A DNA stretch of 64,000 bases from Pyropia haitanensis. Its lineage: Eukaryota > Rhodophyta > Bangiophyceae > Bangiales > Bangiaceae. The stretch spans positions 4,418,559-4,482,558 of the forward strand of contig SDUX01000004.1 in NCBI GenBank assembly GCA_008729055.1, in the 5' to 3' direction. Within the stretch, counting starts at the first letter, position 1; each line of letters starts with the position of its first letter. The position numbers were made by a program, and so were the translations under genes. The notes beneath the pieces were generated by a model. It was not told the origin of the DNA. It did no database searches and was given only the letters and a program-made list of their open reading frames with translations. Positions 52,349-62,460 of the stretch are shown here, piece after piece.

Positions 52349-53613
52349 GGCAGACCGAGCGCCGAGCACAGCGGGGAGCCACGTATGTGTGTGTTGGGGG
52401 CGGGGGGCAGCGGGGGATGAGTCGACGAGGGACGCGCGCGACACGCGGGGGAAACAGTGGCGTCGTGCTGCACCGGGGCGGCAGAGGCGCACCGGGAGAT
52501 GCACAGGCACAGGCCTCTGGGAGGAGAGAGAGGGGGCGGCGGGTGAGGAGGCCAGACGGCTTGTCCGCTCGTGGTGCAATGGTGCAACGATGAGGGGGTG
52601 GTGGGGTCGCTCGGGAGCTCGGGGGTGTGGGAGAGCTGGTCGTGTCGCTGTCGGGTTGGCAGAGTGGCGCGTGGCGACCCGGTGTGGTCAGCGCTGGCGC
52701 CTCAAGTATGGAACCGCGATACGGCCAGACGCGGAATAGACGCCTCCCCCCCCCACCCTGCGCGCGTTGGCCAAGTCAGAGGGGGGGGTGGGGAGGCGGC
52801 GGCACGCACCACTGGCGTGCTTGCTCGCAGAGCCTGCCCAGGCCCGGACCTGTGTCGCGCTGTGTCGCGAGGGGCGCGCCGCCTCGAGCCGTGGGGTGCC
52901 CAAAAGAGGGGCCGCCAGCGGGGGAGCGACGCGCGCGGGTGCCGCCAGCGGCGTTTCCGCCAGTGACAGCACGATTGCAGACGCCAAGAAAACGCCGATC
53001 CAGCAAGGAAGGGGCCGCGGCAGGGTGGCCACAGGGGTGTTGTAGGGGGCGGGCCTGACGCCCGCTGTGTCCAAAACCGCCGACTGTGTTGCCACCGGGC
53101 CCTGTCTCGCGGCATGGCCGCGTTGGGGGGCCTCTGATGCGCCAGCGGGGGCAGGGGTGCGCCCTTCTGCCACGTCCTCGCTTTTCCTATCCTAATGTGC
53201 AAGTCACAGTTCGCAAGCCAGGAGGGGGGCGTGACGTGCAGGCCGCCACTTTTCCTTTGGCTGAGCGCCCTCGGTCCAGGGCCGCGGGGAAGGGGGTGCT
53301 CATTGGTTGGCGGGGCGGGCTCCACTCCAAGCAGATACCGCGCATCATCAACCAATGAAATTTCAGCAGACGCATCAGGACGCGGGTCAAAAAGGAGTGG
53401 CGCAGGCAGCTTGGGGTGGGGCCCTCCTGGATGGCCGTTTGACGGTGGGGTGCTCGACAGGTGTCGGCCCAGCCCAGCGGTCTGGTCATCTCGCGGGCAG
53501 GCGAGATTTTTGTGCGCTGTGGACGTCACATGGCACGTGGGCGGCGCCACCGCACCTGTCGGGATCCTGGAGATGCAACAAGTACGCAGTCACAATGAGA
53601 GTGATAGTGAACA
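52349..53613. other. Spacer upstream of the PAM2-like gene
   Basis: No known protein recognised in 1.26 kb. Overlapping frames on both strands (for example 52702-53550 minus) lack domain words. There is one short G run at 52780-52786 and few homopolymers otherwise. It ends at the first copy of the 277-bp repeat. Confidence 0.35.
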
Positions 53614-53888
53614 GACAGGTCACGCAGACGAGTTGACCGGGCGATGAGACAGGAATCATCTCGTCAGCAAAACTATCAGCAAAATTACTGCCGGCCATCT
53701 CGAGACTGCCGCTTCAGTCGTACCCCCCTACCTCACGAGGCTACGTCCCCGGCCACAACCGTGCACCACCCTCATGCCCCACTGCCCATGGAGGAGCACC
53801 ACCGTTGCCCCGCGATGCCGGGCTCGCACCCTGCACGAGCCGTCCGCCTGCCCTCACCCTCTGTCTTCTGCTCACGCCCGCCTCGACC
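53614..53888 (+). repeat. Dispersed direct repeat, copy 1 (about 275 bp)
   Basis: From GACAGGTCACG to CGCCTCGACC this is nearly identical to 61981-62257. Differences are a handful of substitutions and one 2-bp TC indel. The flanks on both sides are unrelated. No terminal inverted repeat or clear target duplication was found, so it may be a solo repeat or a short duplicated fragment. The frames inside are shared between copies but resemble no known protein. Confidence 0.92.
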
Positions 53889-54481
53889 GTCGTCCGCCGC
53901 CGCCACCGCCTGCGACGCCGCCCACAGCAACCCCAGGCGGTCCTCGGCCGCGCCCAGCCGTGTGCGCTTGTCGGCGCGCGCCCACCGCGGGTCGAGCGCC
54001 ACCCGCGCGCCGCCCAGAGTAGGCGCGGCCAAGGCGGCCGCCACGGTGGTGACCGCCCCGTCGGGGACAGCGGAGAAGGCCAGCGTCGTCGTCGTAGCGG
54101 GGCGTGGGGGAGGCGCGCCGCCGCCGCCGCCAAAACGCGGCGTGCACCTCCATGGCACTGCACGCGGTGGCAGGGGGCGGGGTGTAGGGGGATCGCCGTC
54201 GCCGCGGGCGCCGGCGCACCCGCGGGCGCCGCTGCCGCCGCCGACGCCGCCGCCGCCGCCGCCGTCGCCGCCTCTTCGTCGCCGTTACCCCCACTGGAGA
54301 CGCCCGCGTAGGGGCGCCCACCCACCGCGGTAGCGTTGGCAGGCGGAGAGAGGGACTCCCGGAGGAAGGGGCGGCCCGTGCCAGCGAGGACGGGCGGACG
54401 CCGACAACCACGGGCGCCGCGGGAAGGCGCCGCGCCGGCAGGGCGCGCAACCAGAGGAGGGGCGGGATAAATGGTGGCCAT
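53772..54481 (-). CDS. Possible plastid-targeted protein of unknown function
   Basis: Weakly supported. The ATG at 54481 opens MATIYPAPPLVARPAGAAPS and continues with Arg/Ala/Ser-rich sequence free of acids for about 50 residues, as in plastid presequences. A frame change near the G-poor GCC repeats (54235-54285) or the G run around 54108 would link it to TLAFSAVPDGAVTTVAAALA, then LGGARVALDPRWARADKRTR and LGLLWAASQAVAAADDG, which look like structured protein. The frame stops at 53772, inside copy 1 of the 277-bp repeat, so the C-terminus may have been replaced by the repeat. No family was recognised. Confidence 0.3.
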
Positions 54482-55612
54482 CCCTTCCCAGGCGCCGCCA
54501 ATCACGGAAAGGGAGGCGAAATTGAAGAACTAGGAACAGAGCTGAAGCAAAAGCCCAAGCTGTACTGCGCTGCTGGGCGCAGGCGATGAGTGACAGGCCG
54601 GTCACCGGGAGCCCCAGACGTCGAGGCACAGGTGCGACCGAAATCCCGGTGGGCGCTCGGCCGTACGGCGCCGCAGCAGCCATTCTGTCGCCTGTGCCCT
54701 CACACTTTGGCCAGCGGCGTGGGGGGTTCCGCAAACCCGCCTCCAGAGGGAGCACGTCGCCCTCGTAGTGGCAACCGCACCTTACAGCTCTACCTTGGGC
54801 AGCTTGGCGCTCCCCACCCCTGCCCGCCCACCTGCTTGGAGCGAGTTGACCGTCGCAAAGAACAAAAAGCGAGCTCGCAGAGCTTGCAAGCGCTCGCAAC
54901 TGGCGACTCCCCAGGCAAAGTCATTCCAGAGACCCTCTTTCGGTTGCTCACTACCCCGTTTGCGAGCACTGCGAGTTCTTGGGGTGCGAGCACTGCGAGT
55001 TCTTGGGGTGCGAGCACGCCCCTCCACGCAAGCCTAACACGGCACGCATTGTGTTGAGCCGGTTACCATACCAGCACGCTGTTCATTGTGTCTTGTGTAT
55101 GAGGGTCAAGGCGTTATGCGTCCGCCCAAGCGGGTGGTATCCCGATCTTCCTGGCGGGGGGGGGGGGGTCGGGCAATTTGGTGCATCCGGCGTAGACGGC
55201 CACCTGTCCGCCTGAGGGGTACAAGAGGCGAAGCGCGGAGAAAGATCGCACTGGCCGCCGTCGGCCGGCACGTTCGTTTGCCCTCGCGCCCCACTCACCT
55301 TCCCGGCGTGAGGCCCTTGGGTGTCCTGTCGGCCGCCTTCTCCTCTCTCCTCTTGCTTTTGAACCAGCATTATTCTCCTTTCTGCCTGCCTACTCCCGCG
55401 GTGGCACGCTGTTTACCCTCATTGGGGGGCGCGGGCAATTTTCCGCACCTAATGGCCGGCCAGGCCGGCTGGTCTGGTCCGGACCTTATCAAACTCTACC
55501 AACTGGCACACCCGTGTGTGGCAGGCAGGAGGAATAAACCCTAATAATGCATGACTCGAATTCGGATCACGCCCTCGCCCAACCCTACTTGGCTTGCGCT
55601 ACGGCCGCAGCG
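54482..55612. other. Spacer with a 24-bp tandem repeat
   Basis: Mixed composition with few homopolymers. A short tandem repeat lies at 54962-55017 and several GCTCGCA/TGCGAGC words lie at 54865-54970. A T/C-rich part lies at 55320-55400. No conserved coding sequence recognised. Confidence 0.35.
54962..55017. repeat. 24-bp tandem repeat, 2.3 units
   Basis: Units begin at 54962 and 54986 (GCGAGCACTGCGAGTTCTTG plus GGGT) and a third is cut off after 8 bases. A related CTGCGAGTTCTTTCGGTGCG word occurs at about 58319-58338 inside the hAT-like element. Confidence 0.9.
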
Positions 55613-56132
55613 CAGTGCCCCTTATCCCGGCGTCGCGCGCAAGGCCCGAATCGGCTGTTTTTCTTGTTGAACGGCTTGCGGAGGTCTGTGAGAGTTTGCG
55701 TGTCTCAACAACCGCTGTGGGACTCGCCAAAAAGTTGCGCTGATGAAGCCGATAAACTCTGCCGTACACTGGGAGATTTTCGCCCAGACGCCGCTTCCGC
55801 AACACCTTCCGCATCGCCTGTTGATCTCAGCAGGACCGTGTTGAAATACGCATGCGCCCCCGCTTCAGCTCTTTGTTGAAGCGTTTGTGATGGAACCTTG
55901 CCAGTCGTTCCGACTTGAGCAACCGGTACCTCTGTGATGCGCAGGTCCTTGCGCTTCACACCCATCGACATGCGCAACTCGTTATGGCTGCGCAGTGGCT
56001 ATCACAGCGTGTGACAAAAAAAGTAGTGAAAAACCGCGACGGAATCATGCTGTGGGAGGGCCCGCAACGCCTCGCGCATCGCTTGCGCACTGGATTTACA
56101 CGATTTCCGCGACGCCGGTTTAAGGGGCACTG
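55613..56132. mobile_element. 520-bp element with terminal inverted repeats
   Basis: The left end CAGTGCCCCTTATCCCGGCG is matched by the right end read backwards (CAGTGCCCCTTAAACCGGCG), continuing with GTCGCG on both sides: about 25 bp with two mismatches, outward extension GCG. The interior is far less GC-rich than its surroundings and has none of the G/C runs. Short frames inside (55705-55977 minus, 55915-56166 plus) match no transposase I can name. Target duplication is unclear; CGCAG occurs beside both ends but not in perfect register. It looks like a non-autonomous DNA transposon. Confidence 0.7.
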
Positions 56133-57687
56133 CGCAGGTCCGCTGGCAGTGAAGTTGTACGGTTAGTCAAGCTGTACAGCCGCTGCCGACACCGACGCCG
56201 GCGGTGTGGCGGCGGCGAGCGCCGCCGCCAACGCGTAGTCCTTGTAGTAGGCGCAGTCCTCGGCGCCCGCGTGCGCTGACGGCGCGGAAGCCGCGTTCCG
56301 CGCTGCCATGCAGCTTCTCCACCGCACCGTCGCCGACGCCGCCGACGTGCACGCGGACGCGTCCGCGTCGCGGCGGCGGTAGGCCAAGGCAGGCACCCCC
56401 CTCCACGCGGTCCGAATTAGCGCGGCGGTTGTGGTGGCGGCCGGCACCGCAACCGCGTGGTGGCCGACGTGACTACCGCCGCAACAGCTGTCCGCCGCAG
56501 CACCGCCGCTGACGCCGTCCGCTTCGCTGCCGCCAAGGCGGTCGCCGCGACTGGGGCCGACTGCGAGGCGGTCACCGCCGCCGACGCGGACCGGCAGGCG
56601 GACGCCGCCATTTCCGCAAACGAGGCTGACCAGGCCGTCGCGGCGGAAGCCTGTTGCCGCCACTACCGCCGCATGCGCCGCAGCCGACGCGGACGCCGCC
56701 GCTCTCGCGGCTGTCCACAACGCGGCGGCAGCCGCAACGACTGACACGGCCGCCGAACTGCACGCGGTCGACATCGTGGCCGCCGCGGCGGCAGACGCGC
56801 AGCGGCAGCAGGCGGCGGGCGCCACCACGGCGCCGCTCGCCAGCTGTCCCGCCCCCCGCCGCACCCTACGTGGCGACCGCTCATCGCGCGGAGCCTGGGA
56901 GGTCGCACTCCCCCCTCCACCCCCCCGTGACCGCAGCCCAGCGCCTCGCGTGCGTCACCTTTGTCGCCTCCCCGCGGCGCGGCGTGGACGTCCGCCCATA
57001 GGAAAATTTGGCGGCAGTGGTGTCGCCGGTAGAGGCCTTCCTGGGCAACCTCTGCTCTCTGCTGCAGACTGTGCAGAACCTCCCGGGTGTGGCGACGGGC
57101 GCGAAGCTGGGGGGGGGGGGGGGGGAAGCTGGTTGAGGGGGGCGAGGGGGCGCTGTTCTGACCCGCCCGGACGACAAGAGCGGGGTCGACGCCGTTGGTA
57201 AAGCGGCTTCCCGCGTCGCTCTGCTGCGGGCGATCAGGCCGCCCACCGTCGCCCACGCCGCGTTTTCGACTGCGGCGGCGGCGGCACAAACAGCGGACAG
57301 CCGGCCCAGCCGGCGGGCTGGGCAGCTAGGGTGGCCGCCGGACACAAAAAGCAAGCCGAGTGAGCCAGAACGCAACAAAAAGTAGGAGGAAAGAAAACAT
57401 ACAGCAAAGAGAGCGCTGCAGAGAAACAGTGTACGCAAGGACAGAATGGACGCAGTAAGTAACGGAGAAGAGGTAAGAGAAGACGCGGGCGCGTGGCACC
57501 ATTGCTCGGTGGGCGCGCGCCGACGGCAGAGACACCTCAGAGAACCCTAGGCATCCCCCCCCCCCCGCCTCGGACGAACCCGCCGCCGCACCTACGTCAC
57601 GCCCGTAGCCACCGCTCCGTCCAAGGCGCAACGTCACGAGGTCCGTCGCGGCCGCGGTATTGGTCTGGTGGCAGTCCCCCCTTATTG
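56133..57687. other. Ala-rich degenerate region between two transposable elements
   Basis: At 56300-56830 the plus strand reads, with several frame breaks, as Ala/Asp/Arg-rich helix-like sequence (TVADAADVHADASASRRR, AADAVRFAAAKAVAATGADC, QADAAISANEADQAVAAEAC, ELHAVDIVAAAAADAQRQQA). It could be a broken gene or a gag-like fragment of a retroelement. The minus strand also stays open (56163-56864) but looks less like protein. From 57000 to 57687 nothing conserved is seen; a G run lies at 57110-57125. Confidence 0.25.
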
Positions 57688-58527
57688 TAAGGATGGCAAT
57701 AACGATCATTAACGAGTTACCGACTCGATAAACGACTTTAACGACATCGTTAAACGAACTAATTAATGATGTAGTTGGAAGTAGGATCTGTTCTTGGTAC
57801 TAAGTATCCAGGAAGGCAGACACAGCCGCGTATGGATGCATGGTGACGCTAGTCTCTGGGCAGAAAGACGCGACATCCTCGTCCGAAGCCCCCGCAATCG
57901 ACGCGGCTCCCGCGATCCGGCTGCTCCCACCACGTGCCGACGCAGCGTCCCCTCCTCCCACAGATCTGCGCACGCTCGCAGAGTCTGCGTGAGGGCACCG
58001 CCGAAGATGCGGCACCATCTTGTCACGACGGCCGTGTATCGGCTCGGCGGGTGGCACCACCTCAATCTTGACTATTGCCTCCTCGTGTCCATCACAAGCC
58101 TCAACATCCGCCAGGTACCGCGCGCGCGCGTCTTTACAAGCGACACAGTACGCCACTCAGTAGTTGGTCGTCCTCCCGCGACCGTCCTTGGCACGATCCG
58201 TTGTACGGCAAAAGGCGGCCCAAAGGTCCATCGCTGTCTTACGTCACCAGCGGCCTTGCAACAATGGAGCCCACGGCGGGGTGCACGATGGGCGTCACGA
58301 CTGGTCACGTGTGCTGAAGCTGCGAGTTCTTTCGGTGCGGCAACCGGGGCCCGTGTGCCACAGATTTTGATAGAGTCCTTGGCGCTATCAATTGCGCGCA
58401 GGATACAATTGGAAGTACTTAAAGACCTGAACGAAGTCCGTTGCGGAACCCTTACCGATTTTGACGATCGTTATAACGATCGTTTAACGACTTTTTTTAA
58501 CGATATGTTTAACGACTGCCAACCTTA
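57688..58527. mobile_element. hAT-like DNA transposon, internally deleted (840 bp)
   Basis: The left end TAAGGATGGCA and the right end read backwards, TAAGGTTGGCA, form an 11-bp inverted repeat with one mismatch, close to plant hAT ends of the TAGGGATGGCA type. TTATTG directly precedes the left end (57682-57687) and recurs at 58529-58534, one base after the right end: a likely, imperfect target duplication (hAT normally gives 8 bp). Both ends carry clustered TTAACGA/TAAACGA words (57700-57770 and 58460-58515), typical of subterminal transposase-binding repeats. The inside holds a BED-finger remnant on the minus strand but no catalytic domain, so the copy is non-autonomous. Confidence 0.7.
57986..58174 (-). 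pseudogene. BED-type zinc-finger remnant of a transposase
   Basis: On the minus strand the sequence reads TTNY, an in-frame TGA stop, then VAYCVACKDARARYLADVEA, and ends GRRDKMVPHLRRCPHA. Cys-x2-Cys and His-x3-Cys-x-His about 42 residues apart fit a BED finger as found at the start of hAT transposases (K-M-x-x-H-L-x-x-C). The stop falls right before the first strand, and the frame ends at 57800 without the RNase-H-like or dimerisation regions. It is therefore a broken fragment. The GTG at 58156 is not taken as a real start. Confidence 0.55.
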
Positions 58528-59785
58528 TTTATTGCTCACTTCCCTCGCAGCCAAAGTACATTGTTTCCGAATAGTTTGTTTATCTGGATAGGAACAAACA
58601 CTGGTGAACCCTGAGAGGATGCGCCAAGCAGCCCTATGATGTCAGCTTACAGACCTTCTCCTGAAGACCTGCCGCTCAACATGTTGCAAGATTGTCAAAG
58701 ACCGGCCCGTACGGGTGCGTAGAGGCCAATGCTGCACTTCTTGGCGACGGCACCGACGGTGAGGCAAAGGATGGGGGCGTGCCTCCAGTCCGTGGGTCCG
58801 CGTACATCAACGTCGAGGACCGAGGACACGTCAGGAGCCGGGTGGAGCGCCAATCTGTGGCAACGCACCGTGGCGAGATGCGCCCACACTGTCACCTACG
58901 AGCAGGGGGCATCTGTCTGGCCGCGCGCGGGCATGCGCTGGCTGGTCGCTCGGACGTCTGCCCACTGGCTGTCAGCGCTGCAAACCACTACGCCATTGGC
59001 GTTGGTCCTTTGTGATCTCATTCACCATGCGTCGGTGCGGTCGGCTCACGAATGCATGGCTAAGTTCGCCGATACGTATCGACCACTTCGCCCCTGCAGC
59101 ACGCGTTTTTGCAGCACTATGCAACTGCCTCATAAAACGAGGTGTCAGGCGCCCGCCTCGCTGGTCGGACGGAGAGTGGCTCACACAACGCCGGGCTGTA
59201 CCGCCGAGGAAATCCGCGCCGCGGCAGACTCGAATCGTGGCGGCGCGCACCATACGCTGCCATCCAGTGTTGTATGATGCCTGATCGACTGCGACGAGCG
59301 TCGCCCACTCTTGGTCGTGATCCGAAGGTCTGCTCCCGCATACGTATGGTTGGCCTGGTCGACGGGGCAGGTATGATTGACAGCCCCGCTACAGCGAGCG
59401 CATGGGTGCCTCCCCTGCAGACGTTGGTGCCCGTAGTGTTCCGACCGCCGCCCCGCGGAGCACCGCAGAGGACCATCTCGGCAACATCCGAGGGACGAGC
59501 AGGCAACGTCGCACGAAAAGGCTGCCTATTGGCGCGCACTTGCAGCACGGGCGGCTCGAGACCACACGGGGCCTCTTTCTGGTGCAAAGCATGCTTGCAC
59601 CAGCCCTGTTGCCCCTCTCATGTTGAATCCGGTACTTCACAGAGGACCCTATATGAGCAGGTGATTTCTTGCTTCCGTTCTTTGCCGGCCTCAGCACAGA
59701 GCGGACTGTCCACGAGAGGGAGCCCAACACGTGCGGGCAGTCCCTCCCTACCTTGGTGCGCGCGACGTCCCGTGTCTTCTGCATC
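58528..59785. other. Upstream region of the M13 peptidase gene
   Basis: Mixed composition without homopolymers. No family was recognised with confidence. A TATA-like TATATGAG lies near its end. The short segment before the ATG is ordinary, without the C-rich leader seen elsewhere. Confidence 0.35.
59650..59657 (+). promoter_or_regulatory. TATA-like box of the M13 peptidase gene
   Basis: TATATGAG in ACCCTATATGAGCAGG lies 129-136 bp before the ATG at 59786. The call rests on sequence and position only. Confidence 0.5.
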
Positions 59786-61906
59786 ATGGTGCGCTTCCAC
59801 CAACGGGTGGCTCACGTGGTCACGGTATCGCTTGCCGTCGGCTGCTGGGTCCGCTGCGTCGTGGCCGCTCGCCAAGCTCCAGCGGAACCTTCCTCTGCGA
59901 CCGCCGTCGCCGCCGACGTCCTTGGTGCGATGGACCGCTCTGTTGCGCCATGCCAGGACTTCTTTCGATACTCCTGTGGCGGCTTCCTGGACGCGGCGGT
60001 CATCCCGCCCAAGCGTCACATGGTCGGGCGCTCGCTCGACGCTATCGAGGTGGGCGCGGACGCGTGGCTGGCGTCGGTCCTTCACGACGGCGAGCTGCGG
60101 AGCACCCGCGCCGGGCGCTTCTACGCCGCCTGCTTGAGCGGGTCGGCGACTACGCCGCAGCTGCGAGATCTGCGCTCGCTGCTCCGCGCCGACCTGCGGC
60201 TGACCGTCAACGAAACCACTGGCGCAACCACAGAGGCAGAGGTACTGCGCGCCCTGGCGGTGGCACACGCTTCTGGCATCGGCGGGGATTTGCTGTGGCG
60301 TCTGGAAGTGGAGCTTGACGTTGAGGTAGGGGTGCCGGTGCCCAAGCTGCGGCCGCCGTCGCTCACGCTGACGGCGGCGGAGTTCGCGGGGGGCGGCAGT
60401 GCCACCTCCGCCGCGCACCGCTCGTTAGCCACCACTATGCTGGGCGCAGCTTGTCGTGTGGGCTGGCTCTCCCACTGCGGCAACGCCACGTTGCTCGCCG
60501 CCCGTGTCAAGGACGCTGTGGAGTTTGAGGGCTTCCTGGCAAGTGAGGCGGCCGCCAGGTCGGTGGGAGTGAAAGTCTACTCGAGCGACGTGGCCTTCCT
60601 GCGCACCTACCTGGGTCATCTGAACATCAGGGATCCAGACGGCGTGGTGCTCTTGCATCGTAACTACTTCAACAAGCTGAACTCAGGATTCGCCAATCCA
60701 GAGGTCCTGCGTGCGCTCCCCGCCTACCTCACGTACGCGGCTACGCTGGATTTGGCGCGATCGGAGCTGCTGGGTCCTGACCTGTACACGGCCTGGACGC
60801 GCTTCGAGCGCGTGGCCCGCCCCGCCGACGCCGAAAACAGGCGGACCATGCGCGCACGGTGCGTGCGCCGCACCGCCGAAGCCTTGCCCGACGAGTTGTC
60901 AGCCGCCTACGTGCGTCGCAATGTGGTGCCCGCTGACACTGCAGCCATGGGTGCCATCGCTTCCCAATCCGTCACCGCCGCGGGCGCGCTTCTCAACGCC
61001 ACCACCTGGCTGGATGGCCCCAGCAGGGCCGCCGCGCAGTTCAAGTTGACAAACCTGCAAGTCAACAATGGCGCAGACCCGGCGCACGACCCGTACGCGG
61101 ACGTGGTCGTGCGGCAGGGCGCGAGGCGGTACGCCGCCAACACGGCCTCGGCAGCTGCGGCCGCTTGGCGCCGGCGCGTGGCGCGGCTAACGTCCGACGA
61201 GGCGGCGGCGCGGTGGCGGCGCCCCGCCTTCCGACTAGACGCATCGTACGCGGCTCTGGGCAACACGGCGACCGTTAACTCGGTGATGCAGCGGTGGCCG
61301 GTGCTGCCGTCGGCATCAGCAGCGGCGCGAGCGCCTCTGGCGCTAGCGTACGGTAGCGCAGGCTACATCGCGAGCCACGAAGTGGGCCACGCGTTCGATC
61401 CGCAGGGCGTGCGCTTTGATGGCTTTGGGCTGCAAAACCCGTGGCTGTCGGCCGCCTCGGGTAGCGACTTCCTCCGCCGTCTCACGTGCCTTGCCAACAA
61501 GTACGCCCGTTACAACGTGACAGAGGCGGGCGGTAGGCTGTCCATTGACGGGGTGGCCACGCTACAGGAGAACGTAGCCGATGTCATTGGTGCTCGCGTG
61601 GCGCACGCGGCGTTTGCAAGCGCGCTGGCGTCGACACGCCCGTCGCGACGAGTGGCCGACACCAACGCGGCGCTGGCACGCGTGCTGAACGATCAGCAGC
61701 TCTTCTTTGTGGCGCTCGCCCAGACGTGGTGCGTCAGGCGGACGCCTGCGAGCCTGCGCCAGCTGCTGCAAGGTGGCGTGCACGCACCCGAGCGGTACCG
61801 CGTCCGGGGAGCGCTGAGCGAGTTGCCTGCCTTTGCGGCTGCGTTTGACTGCCCGGTCGGGGCAGTGTATCGGCCCTCGCAGACATGCGGGGTGTACGGG
61901 GAGTGA
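59786..61906 (+). CDS. M13 (neprilysin/endothelin-converting enzyme-type) metallopeptidase
   Basis: A secreted or membrane-anchored zinc peptidase that would cut short peptides outside the cell. The 706-residue protein starts at 59786. MVRFHQRVAHVVTVSLAVGC plus WVRCVVAARQ is an N-terminal hydrophobic segment, either a signal peptide or a type II anchor. The ectodomain starts with CQDFFRYSCGGFLD (M13 N-terminal hallmark). The zinc motif is H531-E-V-G-H535 (SHEVGHAFDPQG), the third ligand E595 and D599 lie in ENVADVIGA, and VRGALSELPAFAAAFDCPVG is the conserved C-terminal segment. The ALAYGSAGYIASHE approach to the active site is typical. Departures: HEVGH instead of the usual HEITH, VNSV where most members have the substrate-binding NAY/NAF, and C-terminal QTCGVYGE instead of CxxW. 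Intronless; length is near the family's usual 700-770. Confidence 0.93.
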   Translation: MVRFHQRVAHVVTVSLAVGCWVRCVVAARQAPAEPSSATAVAADVLGAMDRSVAPCQDFFRYSCGGFLDAAVIPPKRHMVGRSLDAIEVGADAWLASVLHDGELRSTRAGRFYAACLSGSATTPQLRDLRSLLRADLRLTVNETTGATTEAEVLRALAVAHASGIGGDLLWRLEVELDVEVGVPVPKLRPPSLTLTAAEFAGGGSATSAAHRSLATTMLGAACRVGWLSHCGNATLLAARVKDAVEFEGFLASEAAARSVGVKVYSSDVAFLRTYLGHLNIRDPDGVVLLHRNYFNKLNSGFANPEVLRALPAYLTYAATLDLARSELLGPDLYTAWTRFERVARPADAENRRTMRARCVRRTAEALPDELSAAYVRRNVVPADTAAMGAIASQSVTAAGALLNATTWLDGPSRAAAQFKLTNLQVNNGADPAHDPYADVVVRQGARRYAANTASAAAAAWRRRVARLTSDEAAARWRRPAFRLDASYAALGNTATVNSVMQRWPVLPSASAAARAPLALAYGSAGYIASHEVGHAFDPQGVRFDGFGLQNPWLSAASGSDFLRRLTCLANKYARYNVTEAGGRLSIDGVATLQENVADVIGARVAHAAFASALASTRPSRRVADTNAALARVLNDQQLFFVALAQTWCVRRTPASLRQLLQGGVHAPERYRVRGALSELPAFAAAFDCPVGAVYRPSQTCGVYGE

Positions 61907-61980
61907 GCAGCGAGACCGCCGGCCTTGCCACATTGTGTTTGTAGCCCGTGGCGCGACGCGCTGATGATCCCTTCTCAATC

Positions 61981-62257
61981 GACAGGTCACGTAGACGTAT
62001 TGACCGGGCGATGAGACAGGAATCATCTCGACAGCAAAACTATCAGCAAAATTACTGCCGGCCATCTCGAGGCTGCCGCTTCAGTCGTACCCCCTTACCT
62101 CACGAGGCTACGTCCCCGGCCACAACCGTGCACCACCCTCATGCCCCACTGCCCTTGGAGGAGCGCCACCGTTGCCCCGCGATGCCGGGCTCGCACCCTG
62201 CACGAGCCGTCCGCCTGCCCTCTCACCCTCTGCCTTCTGCTCACGCCCGCCTCGACC
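61981..62257 (+). repeat. Dispersed direct repeat, copy 2 (277 bp)
   Basis: Same orientation as 53614-53888, 8,367 bp further on. It starts 74 bp after the M13 stop codon and ends about 200 bp beyond the stop of RCC1-like gene 2. It therefore occupies most of the convergent spacer and may provide the 3' ends of both transcripts. Confidence 0.92.
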
Positions 62258-62460
62258 AGCCCGATTGGGGATGACTGCGACACAACGTGGCCTCACTTCC
62301 ACGGCCTGTGGCAGCGACGCTGGCTCCCATCACCCGGTCGCCGCGGGAAGCGCGACGAGGACAGTAAGAACAGTCAGAACGTTATTGGCTGGCCACATCC
62401 TCCCTCACCATCCTTCCCCCCCCCCTCCCAGCTCATCATCCGCACTACACACAAAGCACT

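Noticed and set aside
57794..58591. 265-codon plus-strand frame through the hAT-like element
   Set aside because: It runs through both the BED-finger remnant (opposite strand) and the AT-rich right end, with no known domain. It is a shadow frame.
58972..59284. Plus-strand words (FAPAARVFAALCNCLIKRG) faintly like the C-terminus of DDE-type transposases
   Set aside because: The resemblance is too short, needs a frame change, and has no terminal repeats around it.
53614..62257. Idea that the two 277-bp repeats are the LTRs of one retrotransposon
   Set aside because: No TG...CA ends, target duplication, primer-binding site, or reverse transcriptase/integrase was seen. The interval holds an intact intronless host-type peptidase.
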